Source of the DNA: Tenodera sinensis
Lineage: Eukaryota; Arthropoda; Insecta; Mantodea; Mantidae
DNA length: 64,000 bases
Assembly: GCA_030765045.1 (NCBI GenBank)
Contig: CM060961.1
Span: 142,891,538 to 142,955,537, forward strand
Direction: 5' to 3'
This document shows, in pieces, positions 49,216 to 61,729 of this stretch. Within the stretch, counting starts at the first letter, position 1; each line of letters opens with the position of its first letter. Under the pieces are notes generated by a model that was not told the origin of the DNA, ran no database searches, and was given only the letters and a program-made list of their open reading frames with translations. The position numbers were made by a program, and so were the translations under genes.

Positions 49216-51887
49216 GCCATCAAAAATGCATTAAAAGTATATTAAAAGTTAAAACAGCTGCCTCAATTTATAAATAGAAATGGAATGTTATCACTCATGG
49301 AATTTACAAGAACATTGACTGAAGAAATATGAATACTTTAAAATATAGCTTGCCTTGGAAACTCAATTTGAAATGAGAAATGTTTACAAATACAACTATT
49401 TTCTGGAAGAGACTTAAATGCCAAAGGGCTTTGCATCATTACAAGAGCAAAGTTTACAAAGTGGAAATACTTATCACTGATCAATGTATGAAATGTGTTG
49501 TGCACGAAAAGTTCAACTTAACAAACCACATCTCCATTTACTTCTGTAAAGCAGATTTTCAATGCTTTTGTTTGCTTTGAAATCACGCTTTTATGAGACT
49601 TGAGCAGAGCAAAAGCAAGATCAATATAAACGTTCACGTCTTTATGTACAAGATTTTAACAGAACTCTTTCTTTTTTTCAACAGATTCATCCTCATTACC
49701 CCCTCCCCCCTTAATGCAGAATGCAATAAATTATTTTTCCACCAATCGTGTAGCTTTGTGTTTGGTTTTAATAATTTAACAGTCACTCTTACTTCATTTC
49801 ATACTATGAACCTTTGTAATAAATGGATGTATAGGGCACAGAGAGAATGCTAAAAGATGCCTCTTAGGAAGCAACAGAGGGAGGATGAAACTTTGTAAAA
49901 CAAAAGCACAAACCATCAAGTTCCTATAATAAAAATGAAATTAATATCAGTTATAATTAGGAACTTAAGAGCACAAAGGTGAAGAATGAGAATGGTATTT
50001 TATGTAAAGCTATGGTGTAGAAATGGGAAAAATTATGAAAAAGTGCAATTTGAAAACCATAATCAAAATACTTGTTCTGGCTAGTCCGTCCATTATTCTA
50101 TTTGCATAGTTTTAATAATATTACTTTTGCAGTCCTAAATGGTTATCGGACTAACACTTAAAATATATCTAAAATGCACTATAAATGATGTGATATTTTT
50201 TCTTGGGGAGGGGAAGAAATTCCTATGGTTTGTTTTTTTTAGATAAACAAAGAAATCCTGCAAGTATGAAGGAACCCCTAATCTGAACATTATATTCCAG
50301 CACCAACTACATGCTCTGGTCTGCTTCATCAGTAGAGTGAAGCTAGAGAAGCAGTGAACATTCTTTTCTTGCTGTATCAATTTTTGAAGTTTTCAATTCC
50401 CTATGAGTATCACATTTAAAGGCTACAAATAAAGATTTAACATTGAGTAATATGAAATCATTTAATTCAGATGTAAAGTTTGATGTTCTTCAAAATGGTG
50501 ATTGTCTGAAATTGATGCATATGCATATTTTGACTTCTGTAAAATTACATTTATGTTTCAAAAATAACTTTTATCACAACCATAAAAACCAGCAAAACTA
50601 AACAGTTTCAAAAGCAAGATATACAGATTTTCCAAATTCAGAGTCTTAAGAAACACTGTGTATGCCATTCAATTGCTTATGCTCAGTGTGAATCCTAAAC
50701 TATTACAAAATATTTTCATTTTAACTTTCCATAACTGCTTGGTGTAAATTTTTATGGTTTGTAAATAAAATTACGTATGCAGCTTGTAAAAATAGGGATT
50801 TTTTTTATGAAAAACTCTTTCTACTCATAAAAGAATCCTACTTCAGCCATAAATAGGTATATTTCTAGCTTTTACCAATGCTCATAATGCTTATTTCATT
50901 TCATTCCAATTTAATGATGACATGCCCACTTAATGAATACTTATACTTAATCATAATACAGCATTATTTTACAATTATTTCAGATATTGATACTAAAAGC
51001 CCATTTTGTAATGTTTCTATGCTCAACAGAAAATGAATAATGTAATACATGAGATCTGTATTACATGTTTAGTCAGATAGTAAATTAAAATTTGCACTTA
51101 TTTTGAACAATTTCACTTTTAACTTTTTATCAGTTAAAAGTTTAGAATTCAAGCCGAGCATTAATAGATGGAAGAGACAGTTTGGACTGGACCTTAATCA
51201 AAAATAGGCTATTGGCATATGATTCATTGTCAAGAACAATGAGAGTTCTGTACTTGCCTTTAGTAAAACGTTTTTTTTCCCAAATCAGCAGATATTGTTC
51301 TGTCAAAATTAATTCTGAATTTTATTTTTGAGTAAAAGATATTTTCAAAAATCACTTCAAACTTTAAAGCATCAAAACATTATATCTGAGATTAGGAAAA
51401 AACATTTAATGTCACTGTTATGGACAAACAACATAGCATCACCAATTTGCTCTTTTCAGTGTTCTCGAGTCTACAAGCTCCAAGGCCTATGATATGAGGT
51501 TATCTTTAAGAAAAATTCTCTTGGAACATTAAATAACCTTACATAACTCAAAGATGTTATAAGAAGAGTAGGAATATTCTAAAGTCTACCTACAAACAAT
51601 GCTGCTATACAAGAAAGAGCAAAGAAATCCCTACTCCTTTTTACAGCCTAAATCCTTTGTTTGCCTGCAGAGAAATGCCCTGTCTTTTCCAATCTCAAAT
51701 ATTATGAAATTTACACCAGCTTGAAGTGAATTTTGAAGGATTCTATCACTTTTTTTGCACATTTGACCCCTCTTTGCTTTCATATACGGCATCAACATTA
51801 TGCTAATGCTAATTTTTCAAATTCTGTCTGCAATTACTTGTATTGATATAATTTTGTGTAATGGCAGTACAGACTTTGCTTCTACTG
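49216..51887. other. Probable 3' UTR and flank of the SLC27-like gene; unassigned
   Basis: On the minus strand this follows the stop codon at 51888. It is AT-rich with only short frames and no repeat family that I recognise. The 3' UTR probably occupies part of it, but I could not place the polyadenylation site. Confidence 0.4.
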
Positions 51888-52039
51888 TTACAAGCGTACT
51901 TTACCACTAACTATATTCTGATATAGCTCCTGTGTCAAAGGCACAAACTCAGTGCCATTGTTGAAGAAGAGTTTGTCTTTGATTGCATTTATATTATATG
52001 CTTCTTCCTGCAGTTCTTTCTTCTTTAGTTTGTATGTAC
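51888..52039 (-). CDS. Fatty acid transport protein (SLC27/FATP family), last coding exon
   Basis: The minus strand has a good splice acceptor (ttcactatgttacag) just before 52039. It is followed by an open frame, entered in phase 1, that ends at TAA (51888-51890). The residues TYKLKKKELQEEAYN, then IKDKLFF, then FVPLTQELYQNI and a short tail ending in L match the end of FATP/SLC27 very-long-chain acyl-CoA synthetases, which close with T(F/Y)K(L/F).K..L..EG(F/Y)...I.D.L(F/Y)......YVPL....Y..I..G. These enzymes couple fatty acid uptake to acyl-CoA formation in the membrane. The AMP-binding core lies in earlier exons, which I could not find up to 64000, so the upstream intron is long or they lie outside the window. 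Confidence 0.82.
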
Positions 52040-52698
52040 CTGTAACATAGTGAAATAATACTGCAGTTTCAGTTTTTTTCTGACCAACAAAATCATCTAG
52101 TGAGTATTGTGAATAGAGAATAAATATTCATTTTTGAGATGGTTGGTATTTCTTTCGAGGGTAACAAAAATGTAATATTTGGACCAAATGCAGGTGCAGG
52201 GGATGAATCCAAATAATGACAGCAGTGCAGTTGTGTTACCCATTGTTCATCAGGACTGTCAAGGTCATTTTGGGAGGGCAACATTGCTACTCTTTCCAAT
52301 GCAAGCTGCCTATTGTGCTATCAAAAAGATACCCAAGGAACACAATTTTACAATGTAAAATAACAGTATTATAGCAGACAAAATTTAATGACAGGTGGCA
52401 GGAGGAGCTGGTCAACATAACATCCAGTCAGAGGCTAGCATACCTTGCAGAGTTTTATAGTTACACACTATGAAATGATGTTCTAAAGCTGGTGAAATAA
52501 ATATCATTTACAACAGAAAAAAGAATAATCTGATCGTGAAATGATCAGCTATCAATGACCATTATAGATGCTATAGATGCGTACATACAAATAGAAAAAG
52601 TAAAACTCTGCAACAAATTAATTCTGAAGGACAAGAAGGAAGCAAATGTACGACTGCTAGCTGAACTCAGGACATTATATACACAGCTAAATACATAC
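52040..52698. other. Probable intron of the SLC27-like gene
   Basis: Upstream of the last exon on the minus strand. No exon recognised. A modest plus-strand frame (52555-52698) looks coding-like but has no known match. Confidence 0.4.
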
Positions 52699-53881
52699 TA
52701 CGAGGGCCATCTCAAAAGTAACTTGCACTATTTTTTTAAATTCGCGCGGTAGGCGGAAAAGGTCTGAAAGTCCCAGGGTATATAGGTATGGGTGTAGTAG
52801 CAGCACCGTAAAATTCCTAGGCCCCTAAGTTTATTGCTTGGACATTAAAACGGCAGTAACAATAGAGACTCCACTCGTTCCTACCGCCAATTGCAAAGTT
52901 CGCGCTGTAATCCGTTTTCTGACGGGAAAAAATACATGTGCGACTGAAATTCATTGCGAGTTGTGCAGTGTTTATGGAAAAGACGTTTTGTCAAGACAAA
53001 TGGTTTCTCGTTGGCCCCAATCGTTCATTGAAGGGAGAACAACATTACACAATGAGCAATGAAGTGGCCAACCCTCCACTTCCCTCGCTCCGGATATTGT
53101 TGACGAGGTTCGAGCAGTCGTGAACACCGATCAGAGCCTTACACTTGATGCAGGTTTGTTTCAACTTCCTCCGTATATTGAAATAAGCCGTGCATCGCTT
53201 CACAGGATTATTTCTAAGGATCTGTGTCTATCGAAAGGTGTGCAAGTTGTGGAAACGAATGGATGAGGCAACTCCAAAAAAAAAAAAAGCAAAAGTTGTT
53301 GCATCGGCTGTCAAGGTCATCACAACAATATTTTGGGATTCGAAAGGAGTACTGTTAATCGATTATCTGCTCCATGGGACCACGATGACAGCTGCTCACT
53401 ATTGTGAGGTGCTGAGAAAACTCAAAAGAGCCATACAAAACAAAAGGAATGGAAAGTTGAGCAAAACAGTTTTTCTGGTCCATGATAACACTCTCCTGCA
53501 CGCTGCTCGTGAAACTCAAGCCCTTTTGAACAGTTTCGATGGGATGTTTTCGGTCATCCATCTAGTGCACCTGACCTTGCACCGAGTGATTACCATCTTT
53601 TTCCGGAGCTGCAGCAACATCTTGGGGGAAGGCGCTTCGTAAATGACAAGGAACTGAAACAAGAAGTGGAAAGATGGCTATCCAGTTTGGCGGGAGAGTA
53701 GTTTGACATTGGGTTAAAAAAAACTGTTACTACAGTATGAAAAATGTATTTAGGTTCAAGGAAATTATGTGGAAAAATAGGTACTGAATGTAGCTTTCAA
53801 AATATACCCTTTTTAAGATATTTAAACGTTTTCTTATTTTTTAAAAAAATAGTGCAAGTTACTTTTGAGACGCCCCTCGTA
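52699..53881 (+). mobile_element. Decayed mariner element A
   Basis: TA on each side of 52701-53879. Inverted ends CGAGGGCCATCTCAAAAGTA and, reversed, CGAGGGGCGTCTCAAAAGTA, about 30 bp or more. It carries a broken mariner transposase. Confidence 0.92.
52838..53702 (+). pseudogene. Mariner transposase, broken
   Basis: The N-terminal DNA-binding part (VIRFLTGKNTCATEIHCEL, then FIEGRTTLHNEQ, stop) is followed, after shifts near 53280, by the catalytic part: TIFWDSKGVLLIDYL (first Asp), LVHDNTLLHAA (second Asp) and, after another shift near 53565, APDLAPSDYHLFPEL (third Asp). This is the DD34D mariner pattern. No clear ATG start; at least three frame breaks plus stops. Confidence 0.88.
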
Positions 53882-54371
53882 ATTAAAAGAAATTCAGTCA
53901 TGCAAAGAGCCACTGAACATAAATGCAGTGATAGTTTTGAATGATTCACCTAAGCTTTTTAAAGAAAACTTGCAACACCACACACCTCACATTTAGTGGG
54001 GATTTTCTAGTGCTGCACTCATTATATAAAGTTGTGGTAAGCAAACATGCAGCACTATAAATATAATAACAACTTAGAGACTACAAGCTTTGCTTATTTG
54101 ATTTCATTGGAAGGCATTTGATCTCAAGAACTTGCAACAGATATTAAGACAAGTGAAGCTCGTAGTTTCTAAAATATTATGTTTATAGATTTATGTTGCT
54201 TTAATGTTAATAGTTTCAGTTTCTTCATTTTTAAACATGTAGCACTTCAACACTTTCACTAGCATGACTGGAAACCCTGAATCATGCTGCACTGCAATGT
54301 GAAAACAGTGATGCTATCTCTACTAATTCCCACACTGCTTTACAACAGAGGTTAGTTTCTGGATTTCCCTT
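53882..54371. other. Unassigned sequence
   Basis: No supported gene or repeat. Confidence 0.4.
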
Positions 54372-54650
<279 letters not shown>

Positions 54651-55317
54651 ATGTATATAAATCACACATCTACCATATGTGCTACCTGTCTGACAAAAGA
54701 GTGCAGTTTTCAAGCAAGGGCACTTCTGTAAATATGGGACTTGTCCATGCTACACTACAGGAATAGTGACGTAATATGCCTTACCTGTTATGTTTCTACA
54801 CTAGTTTCCTCCTCCTGCCATCTGCACTCATTCATCAGACAGGTTTACATATTGAGCACCAAATCTATTATGAAAATAATTCAGACACGCTGCTACTTGA
54901 AAATTTCAAGATGGAGGACAATCGTGAGCTACTGGTTTATGGATTTTAATCTTTCAAAACCCATGAATTTTAAAACAGATTAAACCATACATTAACTTTA
55001 GGGGGGAAGAGAAAAAAGATATCTTAATTTGCCAGTATTTTTAACCTTTATTTAATAGGTTAAAACAAACACAGAAACTGCAAACAATGTTTGAGTTAGA
55101 TGTGTTCCAAAATTTAATTCCTTATACAACTGAGTTTATTAAGCAATTAATGTACTTTTCCTGCTGTTTGCGATGCTTCCTATATGGTTTTGTGTCTTTG
55201 AGGAATCCTTATCCCTACAAACAATGGATCCATTTATTAGCTGGGGGCTCTTGTAAGTGGTTTCTATTACCAACAATGGAAAGATAGCAATGGAAGAAGA
55301 GACCTGCACTTTTACTG
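54651..55317. other. Unassigned sequence
   Basis: No supported gene or repeat in about 670 bp. Confidence 0.4.
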
Positions 55318-55480
55318 TGGACTTTGAACCACACTGGGGACTGGTGGTACCTCAATGTCAGAGCAGTGAAGGCCTGGAATGAGACCTAAGGTTGCCACCC
55401 TATATTTGGGAATTGAACCAGGGACCCTATGAATAAGCTCCATGGATGAAAAGACAGAACTACCCAGCCACAGCGTGCCT
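55318..55480 (-). mobile_element. SINE with Leu/Ser-like tRNA head, diverged
   Basis: Minus-strand head GGCACGCTGTGGCTGGGTAG (A box region) with B box CTGGTTCAATTCCC, then 'agggtggcaacc' and a body ending near 55318. The head is close to SINE family A; the body differs. Confidence 0.6.
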
Positions 55481-57055
55481 TTTCTATAATTGCTATTTCA
55501 TGTGATTGCCAAAAGGTCTCTGCTAATAATACTATTAATGTTAAGAATTTATGATTGAAAGAATGTCAGTAGTATCAACACCTCATTGCAACTCTTGAAG
55601 TCATTAATATCACAGCACATGCAAATACATTGACAACAGTCTTCAACATTTCTCTAGTGGAATACTTAATCCTTGGCTATTCATGACACACCCAGCTGCT
55701 TTTATTGTTTGTACTTCCACAATTATTGCATTTAAAATGCTAATACTCCCTGACCTAATTTTTTATGTATAAATTTGGTGAAAATGAGGTAAAAATACCA
55801 TAAATGTATCATTGCCTTAACTTATTCCGCTTGATTCGTTACTGATAACAATAGGTGGATGGGATCTTTGAGGATATTACAGGTTTTTAAGTTGCCATTG
55901 ATTTATGCTGCATTAACTGCTTAACTGGATTCTTTATTTTATCAGGCTAACATGGCACTGATTGATGTGATTAAAATGGAAAGTTCTTGTTTTACTAGTA
56001 ATTATTCACAACCTGTGGCAATATTGTGTTGTAGCTTTGTTTTACATTGGTAAAAGGGACATGAGTTGTATGAATATGCGACAGCAAGCAGTCTATGGAA
56101 CAGCCAGAAGGCTGTGAGCAGAAAAGCCAAGGTGACAAAGCATGGGCATTGGCCCATGCATAAAAACGCATGTCTCACGGCATAATTGCAGTTTGTAGTA
56201 ATTTGTCCAGTAGAGCAGTGTCTAATCATTCACCCAGCCATGCAGTCAGGCAGTTATGTGTCAGTTGCATTACACTTCTTCACCTGCAACTATGGCTGTC
56301 ATTATTCAGGACATTACATTATCTACAACATGGGAGTACTGAGCATGCAGCGAGAGAGTGTAGACATGTGTCAGGAACCAAGGACACATCCAGGAAGGGC
56401 AGGCGGGGGGGGGGGGGGGGGGGGGGGGGGAAGGGAGGTTGTATCCCCCCCAAAAAATTTGGAAACTATTAAGGACATAACTAAAGAAAAAGGCATTCAC
56501 ATTAATTCACAAATATATTCAAAGAATCTTAAGTGTTTTCTACCTTAATTGTTTTCATTAAAATAAATGTGCTTCTACTGTGCTTTTCAAATGGGAAAGA
56601 GTTTGTCCTTGAGCGTCTCCAGGCTGATAACCAATCGGAGTCCTGCTGTATTGTCATACTGCTTTCCTCTTAAGTGGGACTTGACACGCGTCAAGAAATA
56701 TGAAGAATGGGTGTAATGAGCTTGCAACGCTGTGCATGTAAATGTATCTTAATGGCTGCAGATCAGAACTCTTCCCATTTGAATAGCACTGTAATGAAAT
56801 ATCTAAATATATTATAATAATGTCCTGCCATCATAATTTGGGGCAGAGAAATTTAGAGAGGTTAAAGATAAAATATGCTTTGCATAATCTCATTCCAAAT
56901 TGTATGAACATCTACAGCATTATGATAACACAAATCACTGTACAATTTCACGAATCTCCTAGTTTGTTTCAGTAGTAACTATGGAGACGCTTATACTATC
57001 ATCTTTGAATAATGAAATCATTTTCATTACACCTATGATTAAAACTCAAGAAGTA
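55481..57055. other. Unassigned, with a poly-G run
   Basis: No supported gene. A run of about 26 G lies at 56405-56430. Confidence 0.5.
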
Positions 57056-57533
57056 CCATGCCAAATCGCACAAAATTTGACCTTCATGTCTCTGATTTCA
57101 TTAATATTAAATTTACGTGTTCTATGAATGAAAAAATGATACTCCTATTTTTTGTTTGTCTGTAAATTAATTATTTTTGTAAATATAAAGCATTAAATTT
57201 TTGGATATTTTGCACACACCATTCTACATAAACATCTCTGGTATTATTTATCAGATAAATATGATCTGTAGCTCATTTTGAACATTGAAATGTGTACTTT
57301 ATTTATACATTAAACAAATAACAATTAATGTAAGATTTGAAGCTCAAATAACAATTAGTTTGATATTTCCTATTTTTACAAGGCCATTAACATTACAAAC
57401 ATCATTAACAATACTTACTTTTAACTAAAAATTTCCGGGAAAATTTTTAAAACATAGCTTGATGATGCCGTGTAATCCTAGAAAAAGTTCAGAATGGGAT
57501 TCTAAATACATGCAGAGAAATTAAATAACTTAC

Positions 57534-57625
57534 CAAGCCGTGGAGACTGGAGTAACACGGCTTTCACGGTCAGAAGGTATACACACCGCGTGCAGCTGAT
57601 TGCGCCTCATGCGTTGCATTTCCAT
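57534..57625 (-). other. Exon-like ORF with splice donor, left arm
   Basis: ATG at 57623-57625, 92 nt of open frame (MEMQRMRRNQLHAVC...), then GTAAGT. It points outward, away from the loop. Mirror copy at 59575-59666. Product unknown. Confidence 0.35.
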
Positions 57626-58014
57626 CAAGGTCAAACTGTTAGCATAAACACTGAAATGGGTCACTTCACGTCAAATTGAACACTTCCGAAACTATTTTCC
57701 CCAATTTTCTACATCTTATCAATAGATGAGATTAAATAATCTGTATGTTTTCTTTTTGGTGTGACATGCTTATTTTGCGCTTTATTAATGTTATTTTTAC
57801 GGTATATTCACATACTGTATTATATAAAAATCATTATACCGAATATTATTTGAATTTTAGAATTTTCATGGTTGCAGCAGTCTAAAGTTAAAAAATTGCA
57901 GTTTTGCATGCCATTGTTTTAGGATCACTCGAAATATAAAATAAGCCCCTTTTAGGGGGTAGTATTTTTCAAATATATTTTAATTACTAAATGCTGAATA
58001 AAATTCAGAAACCT

Positions 58015-59010
58015 TTTGTACGGTCTAAACGTTTTCCGAACTTGGAGTCCGAGGCTGCTAAAATTTCCCTTTCTTTGGCCACCTGTTTGGATATTCGTAT
58101 CATGTGAGTTCAGACAGCAAAATGTTTTATTTTATTGTACGACCAGCTGCCAAAAATAGTCAGTATTTGTATTTTAAGATTTTTGTCATCCATTTCACGG
58201 AAAGAATCTGTTAATTTTTGTATTATTTCACAATTATTTGAGGTTTCATATGAAGCAGAATCTGTAGTATGAAATATTTTCTGCTTCATTGCCTGTGGTA
58301 CTTTCTGCAACTTCTCTCTAGGCTTGTGCTTTTGCGACAGTTTTCTTTTCTTTATTGGAGATTCTCCTATTGCAGCCAAACTGTCGTTCAATTTACCCCA
58401 TACTTAATGTGTCACTAGAGGATGAGGAGCTATCACTATCATGTTCTTCTACCAAACTTTCACTAGCACTAGGCACACATAACTCGGTGGTGGTTTGTTC
58501 CTTTGGAAGTTTTGAAATTTTATGCGGTAATTATCACAAACTTTCAAATTGCGAGATAAGCTTAAGTCTTCTAATTTAAGTTTAATTAGCATTGCTGACA
58601 TCACTGGTCTCAGCTTTTTATTACGAACTCTGTTGTTGTAGTGTTTAACGCCCGCTTTTACTACTACGGCACCGCAGGCGGTGACACTGATGATACATGA
58701 AGATGGAGCACCGGTGGAATGAGGTGGCGGGGGAAACTGGAGTTCCCGGAGAAAACCCGCCCTGACGCCGCTTCGTCCACCACGAATACCACATGCGGGT
58801 CCCTGGGATCGAACCCGGGCCGCCTAGGTGGTAGGCAAGTGTGCTAACCGCTCGGCCACGGCGCCGCCACGAACTCTGTGATTAACTAATTTGAATGGGT
58901 TAAAACAGTAGCCATAACTCCGTTGCACCAAATCAGGCAAGATTATACACAAGCACAATCAACACCATAGCTCATACTAAAGGTCAACTAGCGATAAAAG
59001 TATATTTTGC
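58015..59010 (-). pseudogene. Decayed transposon gene inside the giant inverted repeat
   Basis: Minus-strand pieces join in order. Piece 1, upstream of the SINE, has LPDLVQRSYGYCFNPFKL (near 58940-58885). Piece 2, after the SINE, has NKKLRPVMSAML then LSRNLKVCDNYRIKF. Piece 3, after shifts, is Ser-rich and then LNDSLAAIGESPIKKRKL (58391). Piece 4 has KIQILTIFGSWSYNKIKHFAV, an in-frame TGA, then THMIRISKQVAKEREIL and KFGKRLDRTKGF to a stop near 58015. The gene is cut off by the left arm. I associate the GESPIKKRKL and ILT..SWS..KI patterns with repetitive, unnamed genes in arthropod and cnidarian genomes; this is from memory. Cys pairs near the start suggest a zinc-binding N-terminus. Confidence 0.6.
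58623..58879 (-). mobile_element. SINE family A, intact, with 11-bp TSD
   Basis: ACGAACTCTGT at 58623-58633 and 58869-58879 brackets 58634-58868. On minus the head is a clean long-arm tRNA: GGCGCCGTGGCCGAGCGGTT (A box), CGGGTTCGATCCC (B box). The body follows (GGTTTTCTCCGGGAACTCC, TTTCCCCCGCCACC). It is the best preserved family A copy here, so probably the youngest. It splits the transposon gene between ...NHRV and RNKK. Confidence 0.93.
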
Positions 59011-59574
59011 AAACAATAAACACTGGATGTGCAATGACACCTCGACCACGTGTTCACAGCACTTTCTTCAGTCGATCCAAGTGACACACCACGCACACAT
59101 CATCAGTAAAGTGTATCACATCTTATTCGAATCCCATTCTGAAACAAGCGTAGTTCAATGCACAATACTTCTGACTATAATATTTTTTCAGTTTTTTAAA
59201 AATAAGCATTTAGTAATTAAAATATATTTGAAAAATACTACCCCCTAAAAGGGGCTTATTTTATATTTTGAGTGATCCTAAAACAATGGCATGCAAAACT
59301 GCAATCTTTTAACTTTAGACTGCTGCAACCATGAAAATTCTAAAATTCAAATAATATTCGGTATAATGATTTTTATATAATACAGTATGTGAATATACCG
59401 TAAAAATAACATTAATAAAGCGCAAAATAAGCATGTCACACCAAAAAGAAAACATACAGATTATTTAATCTCATCTATTGATAAGATGTAGAAAATTGGG
59501 GAAAATAGTTTCGGAAGTGTTCAATTTGACGTGAAGTGACCCATTTCAGTGTTTATGCTAACAGTTTGACCTTG

Positions 59575-59666
59575 ATGGAAATGCAACGCATGAGGCGCAA
59601 TCAGCTGCACGCGGTGTGTATACCTTCTGACCGTGAAAGCCGTGTTACTCCAGTCTCCACGGCTTG
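59575..59666 (+). other. Exon-like ORF with splice donor, right arm
   Basis: Mirror of 57534-57625: ATG, 92 nt open, then GTAAGT at 59667. Reads outward, to the right. Confidence 0.35.
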
Positions 59667-60413
59667 GTAAGTTATTTAATTTCTCTGCATGTATTTAGAA
59701 TCCCATTCTGAACTTTTTCTAGGATTACACGGCATCATCAAGCTATGTTTTAAAAATTTTCCCGGAAATTTTTAGTTAAAAGTAAGTATTGTTAATGATG
59801 TTTGTAATGTTAATGGCCTTGTAAAAATAGGAAATATCAAACTAATTGTTATTTGAGCTTCAAATCTTACATTAATTGTTATTTGTTTAATGTATAAATA
59901 AAGTACACATTTCAATGTTCAAAATGAGCTACAGATCATATTTATCTGATAAATAATACCAGAGATGTTTATGTAGAATGGTGTGCGCAAAATATCCAAA
60001 AATTTAATGCTTTATATTTACGAAAATAATTAATTTACAGACAAACAAAAAAATAGAGGTATCATTTTTTCATTCATAGAACATGTAAATTTAATATTAA
60101 TGAAATCGGAGACATGAAGGTCAAATTTTGTTCGATTTGACATGGAATGACTCAACTCTGTAAGACAATTATCTGATATACATATATTAGATACAATGAC
60201 ATTTCCAGATTTTGTGATTGTAGCACTTCATCAGATCCCCTCCACCCACTCTCGAAAAGAAAACCTGTGTCTGGCCCTGTCGGGAACATTCCTAGGAGTA
60301 AGAGGAAGAAAAAGGATGCAAAGGGTGTAGCAAGGAAAGATGCTACAGAAGAACTATAGCTGAGCTGTGGGAAATAGGAAAGATACTAGCAAGGAAGATA
60401 GGACAGAGAGAAA

Positions 60414-61729
60414 TACGAGGGGGTGTCAAAAAATAACCGGAATTGTTTTTTTAATGGAAAATGCTGCTTACCTGTATTCAAATTCCATTACACACCTTCA
60501 AAGTATTCTCCCTTTGGACACAATACAATGATTCCAACGTTCCGTCCAATGTTCAAAACACTCCCTGAAGCCCCTTTTTGAGTCTGTTGAGTACACCCAA
60601 AATTGTATTGTTTAGCTCTCGATCACTCTGAAAATGATGACCCCGAAACTCTTTTTTTTACTGCAGGAAATAGGTGGAAGTCACATGGGGCTAGGTCCGG
60701 TGAATGAGGTGGATGTGGCATCACCTCAATGCCTAATTCAGTGATTGTTTCCTGAGTCTTAATGGTGCATGAGCAGGGCATTATCCTGATGAAGGATCCA
60801 TCCCATTTGAGTAAGATTTGGTCATTTGTTCCAATTTTCCTCCTTAAAGGCCCCTTCTGTACCTCACAGTAGTAATTCGCAGTAACAGTATGCTGCTTAT
60901 TCACCACATGATCGTAAACAATGCTTTGCTTATCGAAAAATACAAGATGCATCACTTTTCCTGCACTTGGTTGAACTTTCACCTTTTTGGGTCTCGGACT
61001 TGAAGGATGTTTCCATTGGGCACTTTCCTGCTTTGTCTCTGGGTCAAAATGATGAAATCAGGATTCGTCACATGTGATGACTTTGTCTAAAAAATCTGGT
61101 TCTCGCTGAAGCCTTCCCTTCCGTTGTTGACATGCCATCACACGGTGAGCCTTCTGTTCATCACTGATCACATGAGGCACCCACTTTGCTGCAACTTTTC
61201 TATACCCCAGAACATTTTGTACAATGTCTTCAGCTGATCCACAGGATATATTCATAATCTCGGCAATCTTTGTCAACGATAAACGACGATTTTCCTGCAA
61301 CATGACATCAATTGTGTTGACATTGATGTCTGTTTTCGAAGTTGACGGTCTTCCGGGATGTGGAGCATCCTAAAGATCATTTTTACCCACCCGAAATCGT
61401 TTATACCATTCAAACACTTCAGTTTTCCCCATTGCTTGCTCTTTGTAGACTTGCTGCAACATTTCCAATGTTTGTGATGCAGTTTTGCCAAGAAGAATGC
61501 AAAATCTAATTGATGCACGCTGCTACAACTTGAGATACATGTTGTGTACAGTAAACACAGCCTCACTCTTCTCCTGCTACCCTCCAACTGAGCACCTCCA
61601 GGCCAATGATGTGTATGCCATTTTGTCACTCAAGGTCAGATCTCTCCAGTACTACTAACACTCATCTCATGCACGGGCACTTTAAAATGCAAAAAAGTAA
61701 TTCCAGTTATTTTTTGACACTCCCTCGTA
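60414..61729 (-). mobile_element. Decayed mariner element B
   Basis: TA on each side of 60416-61727. Inverted ends CGAGGGGGTGTCAAAAAATA and, reversed, CGAGGGAGTGTCAAAAAATA. It encodes a broken transposase on minus. A different subfamily from element A, judging by ends and protein. Confidence 0.92.
60623..61530 (-). pseudogene. Mariner transposase, broken
   Basis: Pieces in order on minus: a helix-turn-helix remnant (LDFAFFLAKLHHKH near 61510), then ENRRLSLTKIAEIMNISCGS, then KWVPHVISDEQK, then VITCDES (first Asp) and a stop at 61058. The next piece covers KVQPSAGKVMHLVFFDKQSI, then LLKWDGSF (second Asp) and PPHSPDLAPCDFHLFP (third Asp). DD34D mariner arrangement with at least two frame breaks. 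Confidence 0.88.

Larger units (their letters stand above)
57056..60145. mobile_element. Giant inverted-repeat element, 940-bp arms
   Basis: 57056-57995 and 59205-60145 are inverted copies, nearly identical over about 940 bp. Outer ends: CCATGCCAAATCGCACAAAA at left and, reversed at right, CCATGTCAAATCGAACAAAA. Inner ends stop sharply at AATTACTAAATGCT. The loop of about 1.2 kb holds a decayed transposon gene on minus and a SINE. It is probably a DNA transposon or fold-back element with very long terminal repeats. The exact outer border and target duplication are not clear. Confidence 0.85.

Noticed and set aside
52093..52299. Next upstream exon of the SLC27-like gene
   Set aside because: The frame shows none of the expected acyl-CoA synthetase residues and no matching splice donor.
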